Below are positions 45,533 to 56,464 of a DNA stretch of 64,000 bases, piece after piece. Positions within the stretch are counted from its first letter, which is position 1, and each line of letters begins with the position of its first letter. The notes beneath the pieces are model-generated. The model searched no databases, had not been told where the DNA came from, and saw only the letters and a list, made by a program, of their open reading frames with translations. The stretch is taken from NCBI GenBank assembly GCA_033961575.1, contig CM066736.1, positions 79,880,852 through 79,944,851 on the forward strand. The letters are read 5' to 3'. The position numbers and the translations under genes are program-made. This stretch comes from Aselliscus stoliczkanus. Its lineage: Eukaryota > Chordata > Mammalia > Chiroptera > Hipposideridae.

Positions 45533-45865
45533 GACATTTCTAAGAAAATCAGTAGATAAAACAGACTGCTCATACTCAGAGCACATAAAGAACAACAACA
45601 ACAAAACAACTGAAAAAATGGGTAAGATACTTGAGGCATTTACCAAGGAAGAGACATGAATGGCCAATAAGCACGTTGAAAAATTTTTAACATCATAGTC
45701 ACTGGGGAAACGAATCTTAAAAAAGGTAAGGTACAACTGTGTATCCATTAAAGTGACTGACAGTACCAAATGCTGGTGAGGGTGTGGAGTGACCAGAATA
45801 CTAAACAGTACTGATGGGAATGCAGTATGGTATAGTCGTTTTAAAAGTTGGTCTGGCAGTTTCTT

Positions 45866-46057
45866 GTTCCTTTTCTTTTCTTTTTTAAAACTTTATTGGG
45901 GAACAGTGTGTTTTTTCCAGGACCCATCAGCTCCAAGTCAAGTCATTATTTTCAATCTAGTTGTGGAGGGTGCAGCTCCATGGCCCATGTGGGAATCCAA
46001 CTGGCAACCTTGGTGTTATAAGCCTGTGCTCTAACCGCCTGAGCTAACTGGCTGCCC
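45866..46057 (-). mobile_element. VES-like bat SINE
   Basis: Reverse-complement copy: AAAACTTTATTGGGGAACAG, CAGGACCCATCAGCTCCAAG, CCATGTGGGAATCCAACTGG (box B region), and head ending TAACTGGCTGCCCC. The exact target-site duplication CTGGCAGTTTCTT is at 45853-45865 and 46058-46070, inside L1 ORF2. Confidence 0.92.
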
Positions 46058-46085
46058 CTGGCAGTTTCTTATAAAATTAAATATA

Positions 46086-46656
46086 CCAGGTCTGACAATT
46101 AGGTTTATGAACTTGTTGCAATGATGTTGCTAACCTTTTTTGATATCAGAGGGATTATTCATTATGAATTTGTACCAACTGAACAAATGGCTAACCAAGT
46201 TTACTATTTGGAAGTGCTGAAAAGGCTGCATGAAAATGTTACACAGCCTGAACTTTTTGCCAACAATTCATGGCTCTTGCATCACGACAATGCACCAGCT
46301 TACACGGCACTGTCTGTGAGGGAGTTTTTAGCCAGTAAACAAATAACTGTATTGGAACACCCTCCCTACTCACCGGATCTGGCTCCCAAAGACTTCTTTC
46401 TTTACCTGAAGTTAAAGGAAATATTGAAAGGAAGACATTTGGATGACATTCAGGACATCAAGGGTAATATGATGACAGCTCTGATGGCCATTCCAGAAAA
46501 AGAGTTCCAAAATTGCTTTGAAGGGTGGACTAGGTGCTGGTATCGGTGCATAGCTTCCCAAGGGGAGTACTTCGAAGGTGACCATAGAGATATTCAGCAA
46601 TGAGGTATGTAGTACTTTTTCTAGGATGAGTTCACGAACTTAATTGTCAGACCTCA
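46086..46656 (+). mobile_element. Internally deleted mariner transposon
   Basis: 571 bp flanked by TA (46084-46085 and 46657-46658). The inverted repeats are CCAGGTCTGACAATTAGGTT at the left and the reverse complement TGAGGTCTGACAATTAAGTT at the right. The N-terminal half of the transposase is deleted, with the junction about 25-35 bp inside the left end. The catalytic half is an open frame. It sits 28 bp right of a VES-like SINE within L1. Confidence 0.92.
46121..46603 (+). CDS. C-terminal catalytic fragment of a mariner transposase (160 aa)
   Basis: An uninterrupted frame of 160 codons ending in TGA, against about 345 residues for a complete mariner transposase. The DNA-binding N-terminal half is missing. 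All three catalytic aspartates appear present: in LLTFFDIRGIIHYEF, WLLHHDNAPAYTALS and SPDLAPKDFFLY. The second and third are separated by exactly 34 residues, the DD34D signature. The C-terminus has NCFEGWTRCWYRCIASQGEY. The ATG lies at the deletion junction, so translation from it is speculative; without its binding domain it cannot act alone. Integrity suggests a recent insertion rather than proven function. Confidence 0.8.
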   Translation: MMLLTFFDIRGIIHYEFVPTEQMANQVYYLEVLKRLHENVTQPELFANNSWLLHHDNAPAYTALSVREFLASKQITVLEHPPYSPDLAPKDFFLYLKLKEILKGRHLDDIQDIKGNMMTALMAIPEKEFQNCFEGWTRCWYRCIASQGEYFEGDHRDIQQ

Positions 46657-46850
46657 TATACCTACTCTATGACCCAGCAATTCCATTTCTAGGCATATAT
46701 CCTGGAGAAATGAAAACATATGTTTACAGAGACTTGCATGATAATGATCAGAGCACTCTATTCATAACAACCCTAAGCCAGGAATAAACCTATTTTCCAT
46801 CAACATGACAAACACATGGCATGTTTATGCCTGACCTTGGGATTCAAACA

Positions 46851-47058
46851 GGACATGTTGCTGGGATTGCCTGCCATGAACTGGGTGTCATTTAATCCAA
46901 GCCATAACATTAGCTGTGTTCAACAACTAAGGTGATTTACTGTTCCAGTTTGTCTGGGACTGAGGAGGTTCCAGGATGTGGGACTTTCAGTGCTACAATT
47001 GGGAATGTCCTAGGCAAACTGTGATAAGCATTCCACCATCAATTAAAAATGACTTACA
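46851..47058. other. Unassigned DNA
   Basis: No recognisable element. Confidence 0.4.
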
Positions 47059-47546
47059 GGGCTGACCAAGTGGTGCATTGGTTAAGATTTGGCTTGGGAT
47101 GCCAGCAGCCCCAGTTCGGATACAACATATGAGGGCCAGTGACACTGCTCTCTACAACTAAGATGGTGAACAACAGCTCTACCCAGAGCTGGGCTGCTGT
47201 GAGTCCCTGGGACAGCATAGCTGCAGCCCCTGCTGCAGTGGGCTGCCATAGGCTACAGTGAGTGGCTGGCAGCCAGCATGAGCGGCTGGTAGCCGGTGTG
47301 AGCTGCCAAGAGCCACTGTGAGCGACCGTCCAGAGGCTGGCGACTGATCTGCCTCACTCAAGAGGAGCGTAATGATGATACCAACATGGGCCAGTGAAGC
47401 AAGGTCCTCCACAACTAGACTGAATAACGACAACAAAAAAAAGCAGAGCAACTTGTCTGTTCCCCTTCCCTGGTTCCCTAACACTGTTCCACTCCCCCAA
47501 ATCCCCAATAAAATCTTTAAACAAACAAACAAGCAAACAAAAAAAA
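47059..47546 (+). mobile_element. Long tRNA-derived SINE
   Basis: GGGCTGACCAAGTGGTGCAT head, box B CAGTTCGGATAC (mutated), full body, CCCCAATAAAATCTTTAAAC and a tail of ACAAACAAAC. The target-site duplication is not clear (AAATGACTTACA on the left). Confidence 0.88.
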
Positions 47547-48783
47547 GCTTATATGTGACTAGGCTAAAGCAGGACCTGAAGGCACTGGCAAGCTTTATGG
47601 CTGAAACTCCCATGGAAGCTACTGTTGCATTGTCATACCCATGTCATACCCATGGCTACATGAGGAATCTCTAAGCTCATACCCATCTGTGGCTTCATGA
47701 GGAATTCTCTATGACCATTTTGACAAAGAAAAAATAATTCCAACCTGGTTTACGTATAGTTCCACATGTTTTACTGGCTCTAGGTGGAAGTGTACTTTAG
47801 GAGTTTAAGAGCCCAATTTTGTAGATGTCAGTCTGTCTTTATATCCAGACCCATGGAGGGGATGACTTTTCTTGATAGAATAGGTAGTCACTCTGCATAT
47901 GGATCATCTTTTCCTTCCCAAATGCTTCGGCCAACTCCACTATTTATGAATTTACAGAATGCTTTATTCACCATCACAGCATCTCCTACTTCATTGTTTT
48001 TGTCCAGGGAAATGATTATTTACAGTAAAGGAAGTAAAGATATGGGCTCTAGCTCATGGGATTCATTGTTCTTATGCAATCATGTATCCCATTACCCAGA
48101 AGCAACGGGGTCTACAGGACAACTGACTGGCCAGTTTCAACAGCGACTGAGAAACATCACTTTTGGAGGTTGGATACTGTCGTGTGAGAGCTAAATACAC
48201 AAGGAAAGAATGTTTTCAGAAGGGGACATGCAATAGCTCCATTGGATTGGAAGTTGAGGCTGTCACTTAGCTACTTTGGGCTCCTTATGTCACTGATTTA
48301 ACATACAAACAAAGATGTGAGTGTAATGGCTGAGGTGGTTGTAATTTTCAAGGGAAAATTGGGCTGATACACAATGGGGCCAAGAACTATGCCTGGAAGC
48401 CAGGCATTCTCTACATTCACTGCAGTGAACAAATAAAGGGAGGACTGCTGAAGATCCAGACCCTTTAAGGATGAAGATTTGGGTCATTCAACAGGTTATG
48501 AACTTTGATAAACTGAGGTGATAACTGAAGGAAAGAGGAACTTGGGCACTTAGTGGAATGAGGAAATTATAAAAATCAACTATGGTATTGTGATCATTTG
48601 TAGAAATGAGGACTGTAGCAGTTATGGTATTTTTTTCCTTGCTGATATATATATTTTAGTATATATTAACTGTTTTTCCTCACTCCTTTCCTCTATTTTT
48701 TATATAGGAATTGTTGTTTAGGATTAACTTTCAAATTTAATCTTCAGGTTACAAAATATTCAGGTAAAATTTTGACTGAATTG
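47547..48783. other. Unassigned single-copy-like DNA
   Basis: No transposon recognised. Near 47635-47700 a short imperfect tandem duplication has repeated CATACCCATG and CATGAGGAAT words. A 136-codon plus frame at 47784-48194 lacks domain features. Confidence 0.45.
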
Positions 48784-48794
48784 AAAGAGAAATT

Positions 48795-49262
48795 GGGCCA
48801 GCCAAGTGACGTGTTGATTAAGAGCTGGCTTGGGACACCAGCTCTGAACAGCAGGGCCCTGTTTTGGATCCCACATGAGGGCTAGTGATGCTGTGCCCTC
48901 TATAGCTAAGATGGTGAACAACAGCTCGACCTGGAACTGGGCTGCCATGAGTAGCCAGTGACGGCATAGGCTGCAGCCCCTGCAGTGGGCTGCCATTAGC
49001 TACCGTGAGTGGCTGGCAGCCAGTGTGAGCGGCCGGCAGCTGGTGTGAGCTGCCAAGAGCTGCTATGAGGGGCCAGCCAATGGCCAGTGACTGATCTGCC
49101 TCACCCAGGAAGAGCACAATGATAATACCAACATGGGCCAGTGAAACGACATCTACCACAACTAGACTGAATAATGAAAGGACAGCAACTTCTCTGTTCC
49201 CCTTCCCCGATTTCCCAACGCTGTTCCCCTCCCCCAATTCCTTAATAAAATCTTTTTTAACA
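48795..49262 (+). mobile_element. Long tRNA-derived SINE
   Basis: GGGCCAGCCAAGTGACGTGT head with the extra GAACAGCAGGGCCC segment (as in 44400 and 14196), body, and AATAAAATCTTTTTTAAC tail. The target-site duplication AAAGAGAAATT is at 48784-48794 and 49263-49273. Confidence 0.92.
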
Positions 49263-49273
49263 AAAGAGAAATT

Positions 49274-50314
49274 AACCTCATCCAAAGATGGATATGGTGG
49301 CTATTGGGACTTATCTCCCCTTTTTTGATGAGACTGTCTTCCTTTGCATAAGTTGCACTTTGTTTAGAGGCAGCATGAAATTGTTACTGTTGTCTGAAAA
49401 TTTAAATATGGATCAAGGGGTATGATTGGATACTGAATAGGAAAAAGAATGCATTGTGCTGTTTATTTATCTATTGTCTCCTAGATCTAAACCCACTAGT
49501 CTATATTCTCTTCTGTGATACTTCGGCTGGGACTTTGTAAACTACTTTTCCTAGATTTTCTTGCTAGGTGGTTTCAAGTTAGGTTGTGCCAAGGAAAGGC
49601 ATTGGTGGGGAATTGGAAAGACAGAAAAGGGGTGAAGGGACTCCTTGCTTTTTTCAGCTCCCTTTAGCATCCTTCCAGCATCAGAGGATAGTTTCTTATG
49701 GCAATCCCAGCACCAACTGCACCTACCACACCCCCTCAGTCAGAGCACCAGCTGTGTGTGGGCCCCTCCTCCAAATCCCAAGTAATGGTAACCCCACCTC
49801 TTCCTTTTGGTTTCTTCAGTCCTCAGGGTGAACTGCTGCTTCCTTTAGTTAGTAATATTTGGCTTCCCTCAGAGGCCCCTTTTGGTTCTTTCAGTCTTCC
49901 GACATTAGTATAAGTGACTGTTTGTATTAAATACCCACGTTTGAATTTTCTAGGGTGGTTTACTTTTTCCCGATGGGGCCCTGACTGATACAAAGGGGAT
50001 CCTCTGAGGAGGGGTGTTTCTTTGCATACCCAGTGGTAAAGAACAGATGAATAGCATAGGAAACCAATACAAGATAACTACCAATGGCTCAGAACTTTCA
50101 TAAATAAAGATTAGGGTTACTTTACCAAATAAAAAATCCTGATGAGGTGACATGCTGACTAAAAGCAAAGAGACCATGAAATTGGCAGTGGAAGGTCATT
50201 ATAAATTCCAGCCGCAGCCTTATGACCAGTTAGAGAGATAAGAAGTATAGTAGTTATACATATTTTTCTTGCTTTGTCATGCATATGCTGATTTCCTTTA
50301 TTCTACCCTCCTTT
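49274..50314. other. Unassigned DNA, possibly an old repeat in part
   Basis: No clear family. The run from about 49495 to 49995 (ending GGGCCCTGACTGATACAAAG) has the feel of an ancient repeat terminus, but I cannot name it. Confidence 0.35.
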
Positions 50315-50326
50315 TCATTATTCTCT

Positions 50327-50850
50327 CTCTCTCTCTTTTAAAGGTTTTATTGGGGAATTGGGGGAGGGGAACAGTGTTGGGGAATTGGGGAAGGGGACCA
50401 GCCAAGTTGTTGTTTTTCAGTCTTCATTGTGGAGGGTGCCAGTCACCACCTGGCTTCCCAATGGCAGCTCATGGTCTCTAAGCCCAACGTGCTGTGTTCA
50501 ATATTAGTTCAATATTAGTTGCTGGTGGGCATAGCCACCATCCCATGCGGGAGTCGAACCAGCAGCCTTATTGTTAAGAGCATACGCCCTATCTGCTGAG
50601 CCATCTGGGCACCAGCTCAGCACAAGGTGCAGAATTCAATCTTTAGTTGCGGGTGGGCGTAGCCCTCCATCGAACAGGCAATCTTGTTGTTCACCAGCTG
50701 AGCCATCCTGCCACCTGTTGGCAGCTCAGCAACAGCTCAGCTAGGGGGCAGTGTTCACTGGCCCATGTGGGAATCGAACCAGTGGCCCTGTTGCTCAGAG
50801 CTCGCCCTCTAAACCAACTCTTAAACCAACTGAGCCACTTGGCCAGCCCC
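50327..50850 (-). mobile_element. Composite SINE with three tRNA-like units
   Basis: 524 bp. The 3' end (plus-left) GGTTTTATTGGGGAATTGGG is shared with the long SINE, but the body differs. Three box-B-like segments occur in plus reading: GGGAGTCGAACCAGCAGCC (about 50551), CCATCGAACAGGCAATC (about 50667) and GGGAATCGAACCAGTGGCC (about 50770). Each is followed by a TGAGCCA...-type A-box region (50600, 50698, 50831). The exact target-site duplication TCATTATTCTCT is at 50315-50326 and 50851-50862, so it moved as one unit. Confidence 0.88.
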
Positions 50851-50862
50851 TCATTATTCTCT

Positions 50863-51587
50863 TATATAAAGTGTGTTAATGATGCTTAATTTTATGATTT
50901 GGTTTATTAGGTTATAGGATGTCGAGATGGAATTGTGTCTGAGCTAGAAAAGAACATCACCAATACATGGATACTTGATTGATGGGGCTTTGGGCTTCCA
51001 CTCTTTTGGGGCAGAGGGTAAGTGTATTTTCATTTATTACGAGGGATAATTATATTATATGAAACCAATACTGTTGCTATTTTGTTGATTGGGATTTTAA
51101 ATATCTAGAAACTTATATTATGCAAGTAAAGGAGTGTAATGTACTATATTTTGTCCATTGGCATTTAGTATTCATTTCTACTTGTTCTACCTCCTCAACC
51201 TCTCTGTATTGTAAATGTTAGGAAGAGAAAGACTTGTTTCTAAGACTTGATTGCTGCTAGGATCTTGAATGTAATTTAGGATCTCCTAATGAAATACATT
51301 CATGTTAGGTTTTGGAAGGTAGAAGGAGCGCAAAAGCCATTTTTACTGGGATGGTGGCATCTTATGTGTGGGCTCCAGCAGGGAAGGGTTTTTCACCGTG
51401 GTCAGACTCTGCACTGTATAATTTAGCCTCCAGCTTTATGAATATAGGTCAGCTGTGACAACTGCAGTGGTTTTCTGCAGTTTTCTGACCTGTTGGTAGC
51501 AGCAATAGTTTCCTGATCTTGAAACCTAGCAGTGATATGACCTTGAAGCACAGGACTGGCCACTTAACTGCCATCCCTCCAATCCTT
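50863..51587. other. Unassigned single-copy-like DNA
   Basis: No recognisable repeat or gene. Confidence 0.4.
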
Positions 51588-51601
51588 TGGTTGATTTTTT
51601 T

Positions 51602-51703
51602 TATTTTTTGAGGGCAGTGTCACTGGCCCTCATATGTGGGACCCGAACCAGGGCCGCTGGCTTCCGAAGCCAACGCTTAACCATCGCACCACTCAGCCGG
51701 CCC
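51602..51703 (-). mobile_element. Short tRNA-derived SINE (head only)
   Basis: TTATTTTTT tail, GAGGGCAGTGTCACTGG hairpin, head ending CAGCCGGCCC. The target-site duplication TGGTTGATTTTTTT is at 51588-51601 and 51704-51717. Confidence 0.93.
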
Positions 51704-51755
51704 TGGTTGATTTTTTTAAGCTCTTGGTTTCTGCATCTCATTTCATGCCTCAAAT

Positions 51756-51756
<1 letters not shown>

Positions 51757-51810
<54 letters not shown>

Positions 51811-51811
51811 G
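51757..51811. repeat. (TATC)n microsatellite
   Basis: About 13 to 14 uninterrupted TATC units. Confidence 0.97.
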
Positions 51812-51879
51812 ACCACCTTTTCTGTCTTAAATACTTAAAATAGTTTCTTTGTCCTGAGGTGACCCATAACTAATAAACT

Positions 51880-52090
51880 ATCTTTTATGCCTTTTCTATT
51901 TGCTATTGATTATTTTCTTATTGATACCTTAAAGCACTTTGTTTATTAAGAAAATTAGTCCATGTTTGTCATATAGGTTGCAAATATTTCTCCAACTTTT
52001 TCAACTGTAATTGAAGTTTGTTTAAACATTTTCTCTTTGATTTCTATGAAGTTTATATGTAAGGAATAAAACTGAAACAATAATAATAAA
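51880..52090 (-). mobile_element. Old L1 ORF2 fragment
   Basis: AGGTTGCAAATATTTCTCCA and CAACTGTAATTGAAGTTTG resemble the reverse complement of old L1 ORF2. Further antisense L1-like text (TTGGATTTATTTCTGGACTC, TTCTGTTACATTGATATGTT) resumes at about 52400-52600 beyond a MIR. Confidence 0.6.
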
Positions 52091-52129
52091 TATAGTCCTT
52101 TTGATATACTGTTATAAGTACACATATCA

Positions 52130-52305
52130 ATATAATCTCAACAAATCTATAAGGCATAAACTATTATTACCTTTCTTTGATATATGGGGAAACTGATGCC
52201 CAAAGCAGTTAATTTATCCAAAGTTACACAGCTAATAAACAGTATATCTTAGATGTAAGTACAGGTACTCTGGATTGGAATCTGTGCTTTTCACCCTCTA
52301 CATAT
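52130..52305 (-). mobile_element. MIR SINE remnant
   Basis: CTATTATTACCTTTCTTTGA, GGGGAAACTGATGCCCAAAG, AAGTTACACAGCTAATAAAC are in reverse MIR order. It lies between two antisense L1-like pieces. Confidence 0.7.
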
Positions 52306-53900
52306 GAAATTCATCTTCTATTTTTGTCACCCCTTAAGTCAGTTGGCCCAACATTATCATCGAAGAATCCAAATTTTCCCTTTTCATAAGAATCGTCACC
52401 TTTATCAAGCATACATTTTCATATAATTTTGGATTTATTTCTGGACTCCCAATTCTGTTACATTGATATGTTTATTAATAGCTATGCTATTGCCAAGTTA
52501 TTTTAATCACTGACATTTTAATTTATTACTATTGTAGTTAAGGTATTTTCCTTCTCATTGATATCTTCCTTTTGGGATTTTATGATTTTCACAGTATATA
52601 TATGCACCATGAATTAATTACACTTAGAATTAGATCATCCTGTTATCCAGACAATGGCTATGACATTTGTGGGCAATTGGCATAAGGGAATAGATACTGA
52701 CTTTCACTGCTATTTAGGGAGGTTCTGGTGGACCATAATAAGACCAAGGCTGAAGAGAGATTAGGAAAGACCTGAAAGACCTAAGGCAGACACAGAATGC
52801 TTGGTAATATTCTCAGGGAGGGAGAGAGCATAACAGTAACCTTTCTAGAAGTTGTGAAAGATACTGGTTACTCAGAATTCCTCTGAGAAAGTAATAAATA
52901 TGAGTGCATTGAAAAACAATGTTTAGGGCCTTTCTAAAATACATCACTCATATAATTTCTAAAAATATGAAATTATTTTCCTAGAGAAGATGGGAGGATT
53001 GTCTTATATGATTAGAATCCTTGGGCAGAAGAGCCCCTCTATAGTACTACACTGTGGACCTATGTCTCTTATTGAAGCAGGTGGTAGGCCAGGCACCTCA
53101 GCCACTGGGGAATAAAAAACAAAAGACTTTTCTCAGCCTCATTGTCAAACAAGGAGAGAGCCTTTCGAATCCTTTCAGGAGAGAGCAAGGTGCTGCGATG
53201 GTAGATTGATGGAGTCAGTGCTTCAGAGGCCCCACATTGAAATGTGCAGACTCAGTGCAAGCACTACATTAATAGCAGAGGCCTAATGTTTGAAGACTTA
53301 AACAGCCTTAAATTTCTTGTAATTTTTTGGAATTAACTTTGGGAGGAAAAGAGGAGGAGACCTAGAGTCTTTGAGAAAGGAAAGTTCAGAACAAATGAGA
53401 GGTCTACTGAGATACCATCTCCAGCTATTGTGAATAATATAAACAAGGACACATTCTACAAATTAAGAACCCTGAATCCGGCCCTATAAACTTTTCAGAA
53501 AAAAGATTGTGAGTGTACTTTTGCAAGCCCCAAAAGGATAAATCCTTAGAAAGATTTACTCAATCAGCTAAATGGGAGACTTACCCATTAAACTGTTAAG
53601 AAAGAGAGATATGGTATAATAAAAAAAATTCAGTAACCAAGAAGAAAATCCAGCAATTGAGGAGTATCAAGGAATGTTGAAAAACAGTAAAGGAGCCTAG
53701 GATCTCAGTTTTCTCTTGGGAAAAATATAGGAATACGTCATGAGAATTAAAAATGTTCTCTCTAGCTATTATCCTCTGTAGATTGGTGGGATATGTGAAA
53801 GGTAGTAGTGTTAGAGAAGAGAATTGGCACTTGGTAGTACAGCAGGTTAGTTATCTCAGATGTTTATTTTGATGTCAATCCTCACATCTGGGTTATTTCC
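52306..53900. other. Antisense L1-like tail, then unassigned DNA
   Basis: Antisense L1-like text to about 52620, then about 1.25 kb with no recognisable repeat or gene. Confidence 0.4.
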
Positions 53901-53904
53901 TTTT

Positions 53905-55145
53905 ATAAACTTATTAAAAATGTTTTTTTAATTTATTTTTAATTATAGTTAAAATACAATAGTGCATTAGTTTCAGGTATACAACATAGTGATTCGACAT
54001 TTACGTATCTTATGAAGTGATCACCATAATATGTCTAGTAATCATGTCACCATACACAGTTATCACAATATTATTGACTGTTTCTCTATGTTGTATATTG
54101 CATCCCTGTGACTTATTTTATAATTGGAAGTTTGTACTTCTTAATCCCATTCCTCTTTTCCATCCATCTTCCCTGCCCTCCTCTCCTCTAGCAACCATCA
54201 TTTTGTTCCTTGCATCTATGAGTTTGTTGCTGTTTCATTTTGTTTGTCCATTTGTTTTGCTTTAGGTTCCACATATAAGTGAAATCATATGGCATTGGCA
54301 TTTGTGTTTCTCTGTCAAAGTCATTTCACTTAACATAATACTCCCTAGGTCCATCCATGTTATTGCAAGTGGAAAGATTTCATTATTTTTTTTTCTGAGT
54401 AATATTCCATTGTACAGAGGGTACCAACGAAGTATATACACATGATTTGTATTCATCTTTTATTATCGGTATATATTGAGTATTACAATTTTAATAGTTT
54501 TTTCCTTTCTTAAAATGTGTATACATTTTTTGATACCCTCTCTATATGTCATGGAACATCTTTATTCATCCATCAATGAACTCATAATTGCTCCCATATC
54601 TTGGCTATTATAAACAGTGCTGCAATGAACATAAGGGTGCATATATCTTTTTGACTTATTGTTTTCTTTGGATAAATACTCAGAAGTGGAATTGCTGGAT
54701 CATAGGGTAGTTCTATTTTTCGAAATCTATTTTGAGAAATCTCTATACTGTTTTCCATTGTGGATGCACCAGTTTACAACCCCACCAACAGTGCATGAGG
54801 GTTCCTTTTTCTCCTTTTCTTGCCAACACTTTTGTCATTTGCTGTCTTTTTGATAATACCATTCTGACAGGTATAAGGTGATATCTCATTGTGGTTTTGA
54901 TTTGTATTTCCCTGATGATTAGTGATGCTGAGCATCTTCTCATGTGTCTGTTGGTCATTTGTATATCTTCTTTGGAGAAATGGTTATGCTGGTCCTCTGC
55001 CCATTGTTTTTATTGGATTGTTTGTTTTTTGATGTTAAGTTGTACGAAATTTTTATGTATTTTGATATTAACCCCTTATGGATATATTATTTGCAAATAT
55101 CTTCTTCTGTTCAATAGGTTGCCTATTTGTCTTATTGATGATGAA
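53905..55145 (-). mobile_element. L1 3' part, minus strand
   Basis: In plus reading TTAGTTTCAGGTATACAACA (3'UTR end), ACATATAAGTGAAATCATAT, CAGTGCTGCAATGAACATAA and TTGACTTATTG match the reverse complement of L1 3'UTR and ORF2. Residual minus frames at 54262-54456 and 54743-54958 read ORF2 C-terminal text ([19 protein letters not shown]). A MITE interrupts at 54416. Confidence 0.85.
54416..54543. mobile_element. Tc1/mariner-type MITE, copy 3 (internally deleted)
   Basis: Left GAGGGTACCAACGAAGTATA and right TTTTTTGATACCCTCTCTA ends, with interior TTATTATCGGTATATATTG and CCTTTCTTAAAATGTGTATA, shared with the copy at 18237. The left arm is shortened. TA is close to both ends. Confidence 0.8.
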
Positions 55146-55626
55146 AAGGCATCTATATTATATAATTATAAGAAAAATTAAATAGAAATTACTAATAAAT
55201 ATAGTAAATAAATATAAATTTAGAGGGTATACACCTAAAAATCTGAAATTTTTATAAGTTTTGAATTGATTAAATAAATATAGCTTTTTTACTTCAAATT
55301 ATATACTTGAAATGACTACAGATTTTCTTACAATTACATGCAAATCTACAATTAACCTAAAATAAAAAGTATCATTAAAAAAAAGAAAATTAGCCAAGCA
55401 GATATAACCAGTTAAGCCACATAAGCAAAATTTCATCTAGTTTTTATTTCATGAATATAAGTGAAACTTAATTTAGGTTATTTCTTATAAATGCCTCTGA
55501 TAATCATAAATGAAACTTAAGTTGTCTTTCTAAAATGGTATAAGATAATTACCTTTAACCAATCCCCTGCTCTCTGGAAATGCCCCTTGTAATAACTACC
55601 AATCATTGTGAAGGTTAAATAACTTC
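55146..55626. other. AT-rich unassigned DNA
   Basis: No recognisable element. Confidence 0.4.
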
Positions 55627-55641
55627 CTCAGTCTCACTTTA

Positions 55642-56085
55642 TTTTTATTTTTATTTTTTTAAAGCTTTTATTGGGGAATTGGTGGAGGGGAACAGCGTTG
55701 GGGAATCGGGGAAGGGGAACAGACAAGTTGCTGTCTTTTTGTTCTTCAGTTTTTAGTTGCGGAGGACGTTGCTTCACTGTTGGTATCATCATTGCGCTCT
55801 TCCCGGATGAGGCAGATCGGTCGCTGGCCTCTGGATGTCGCTCACCGCGGCTATTGGCTGCTCACCCTGGCTGCTGGCTGCGGGCCACTCACTGTAGCCT
55901 ATGGCAGCCCACTGCAGCAGGGGCTGCAGCCCACACCATCACTGGGGCTCGCACAGCCCAGCTCCAGGTGGAGCTGTTGTTAGCTGTAGAGGGCAGTGAG
56001 TGTCACTGGCCCTCATGTGGGATCCGAACCGGGGCCGCTGGCATCCCAAAACCAGCGCTTAACCAATGCGCCACTCGGCCGGCCC
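55642..56085 (-). mobile_element. Long tRNA-derived SINE, well preserved
   Basis: Tail TTTTTTTAAAGCTTTTATTG, body, box B region GGGATCCGAACCGGGGCC, head ending ACTCGGCCGGCC. The exact target-site duplication CCTCAGTCTCACTTTA is at 55626-55641 and 56086-56101. Confidence 0.94.
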
Positions 56086-56280
56086 CTCAGTCTCACTTTA
56101 TAAGCCCTCCTATCGCATCATGCCTCTGAGTTTCATACCACTTTTTGGTTTGCAGTCTCCTGCTCAAGAACAGTTTGTTTCTCACTCAATAAAATATTCA
56201 TACCACATTAAAAAAAGAAAATAAATGACTTTAGATTATTATCAATGCTCAATTATGATAATCAATAATAATATCTTCAA

Positions 56281-56446
56281 GCACAATGATAATACCAACA
56301 TGGGCCAGTGAAGCGACATCCTCCACAACTAGACTGAAGAATCAAAGGACAGCAACTGTCTGTTCCCCTTCCCCGGTTCCCCAACGCTGTTCCCCTCCCC
56401 CAATTCCCCAGTTAAATAAATGAATAAATAAATAATAATAACAATA
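56281..56446 (+). mobile_element. 5'-truncated SINE with clean target-site duplication
   Basis: Only the 3' half of the long SINE (GCACAATGATAATACCAACA through CCCCAATTCCCC) with an AAATAAATGAATAAAT tail. The exact duplication AATAATAATATCTTCAA is at about 56264-56280 and 56446-56462. The duplication shows it inserted already truncated, rather than being cut later. Confidence 0.9.
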
Positions 56447-56464
56447 ATAATAATATCTTCAATT

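Larger units (their letters stand above)
45110..46850 (+). mobile_element. Old L1 ORF2 segment carrying three later insertions
   Basis: Sense L1 ORF2-like text (CATAGTATCCATGAAGTGCT, ACTCTATGACCCAGCAATTC, GGCATATATCCTGGAGAAAT) is continuous once the short SINE (45416), VES-like SINE (45866) and mariner (46086) are removed. No coding frame of its own remains. Confidence 0.75.
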
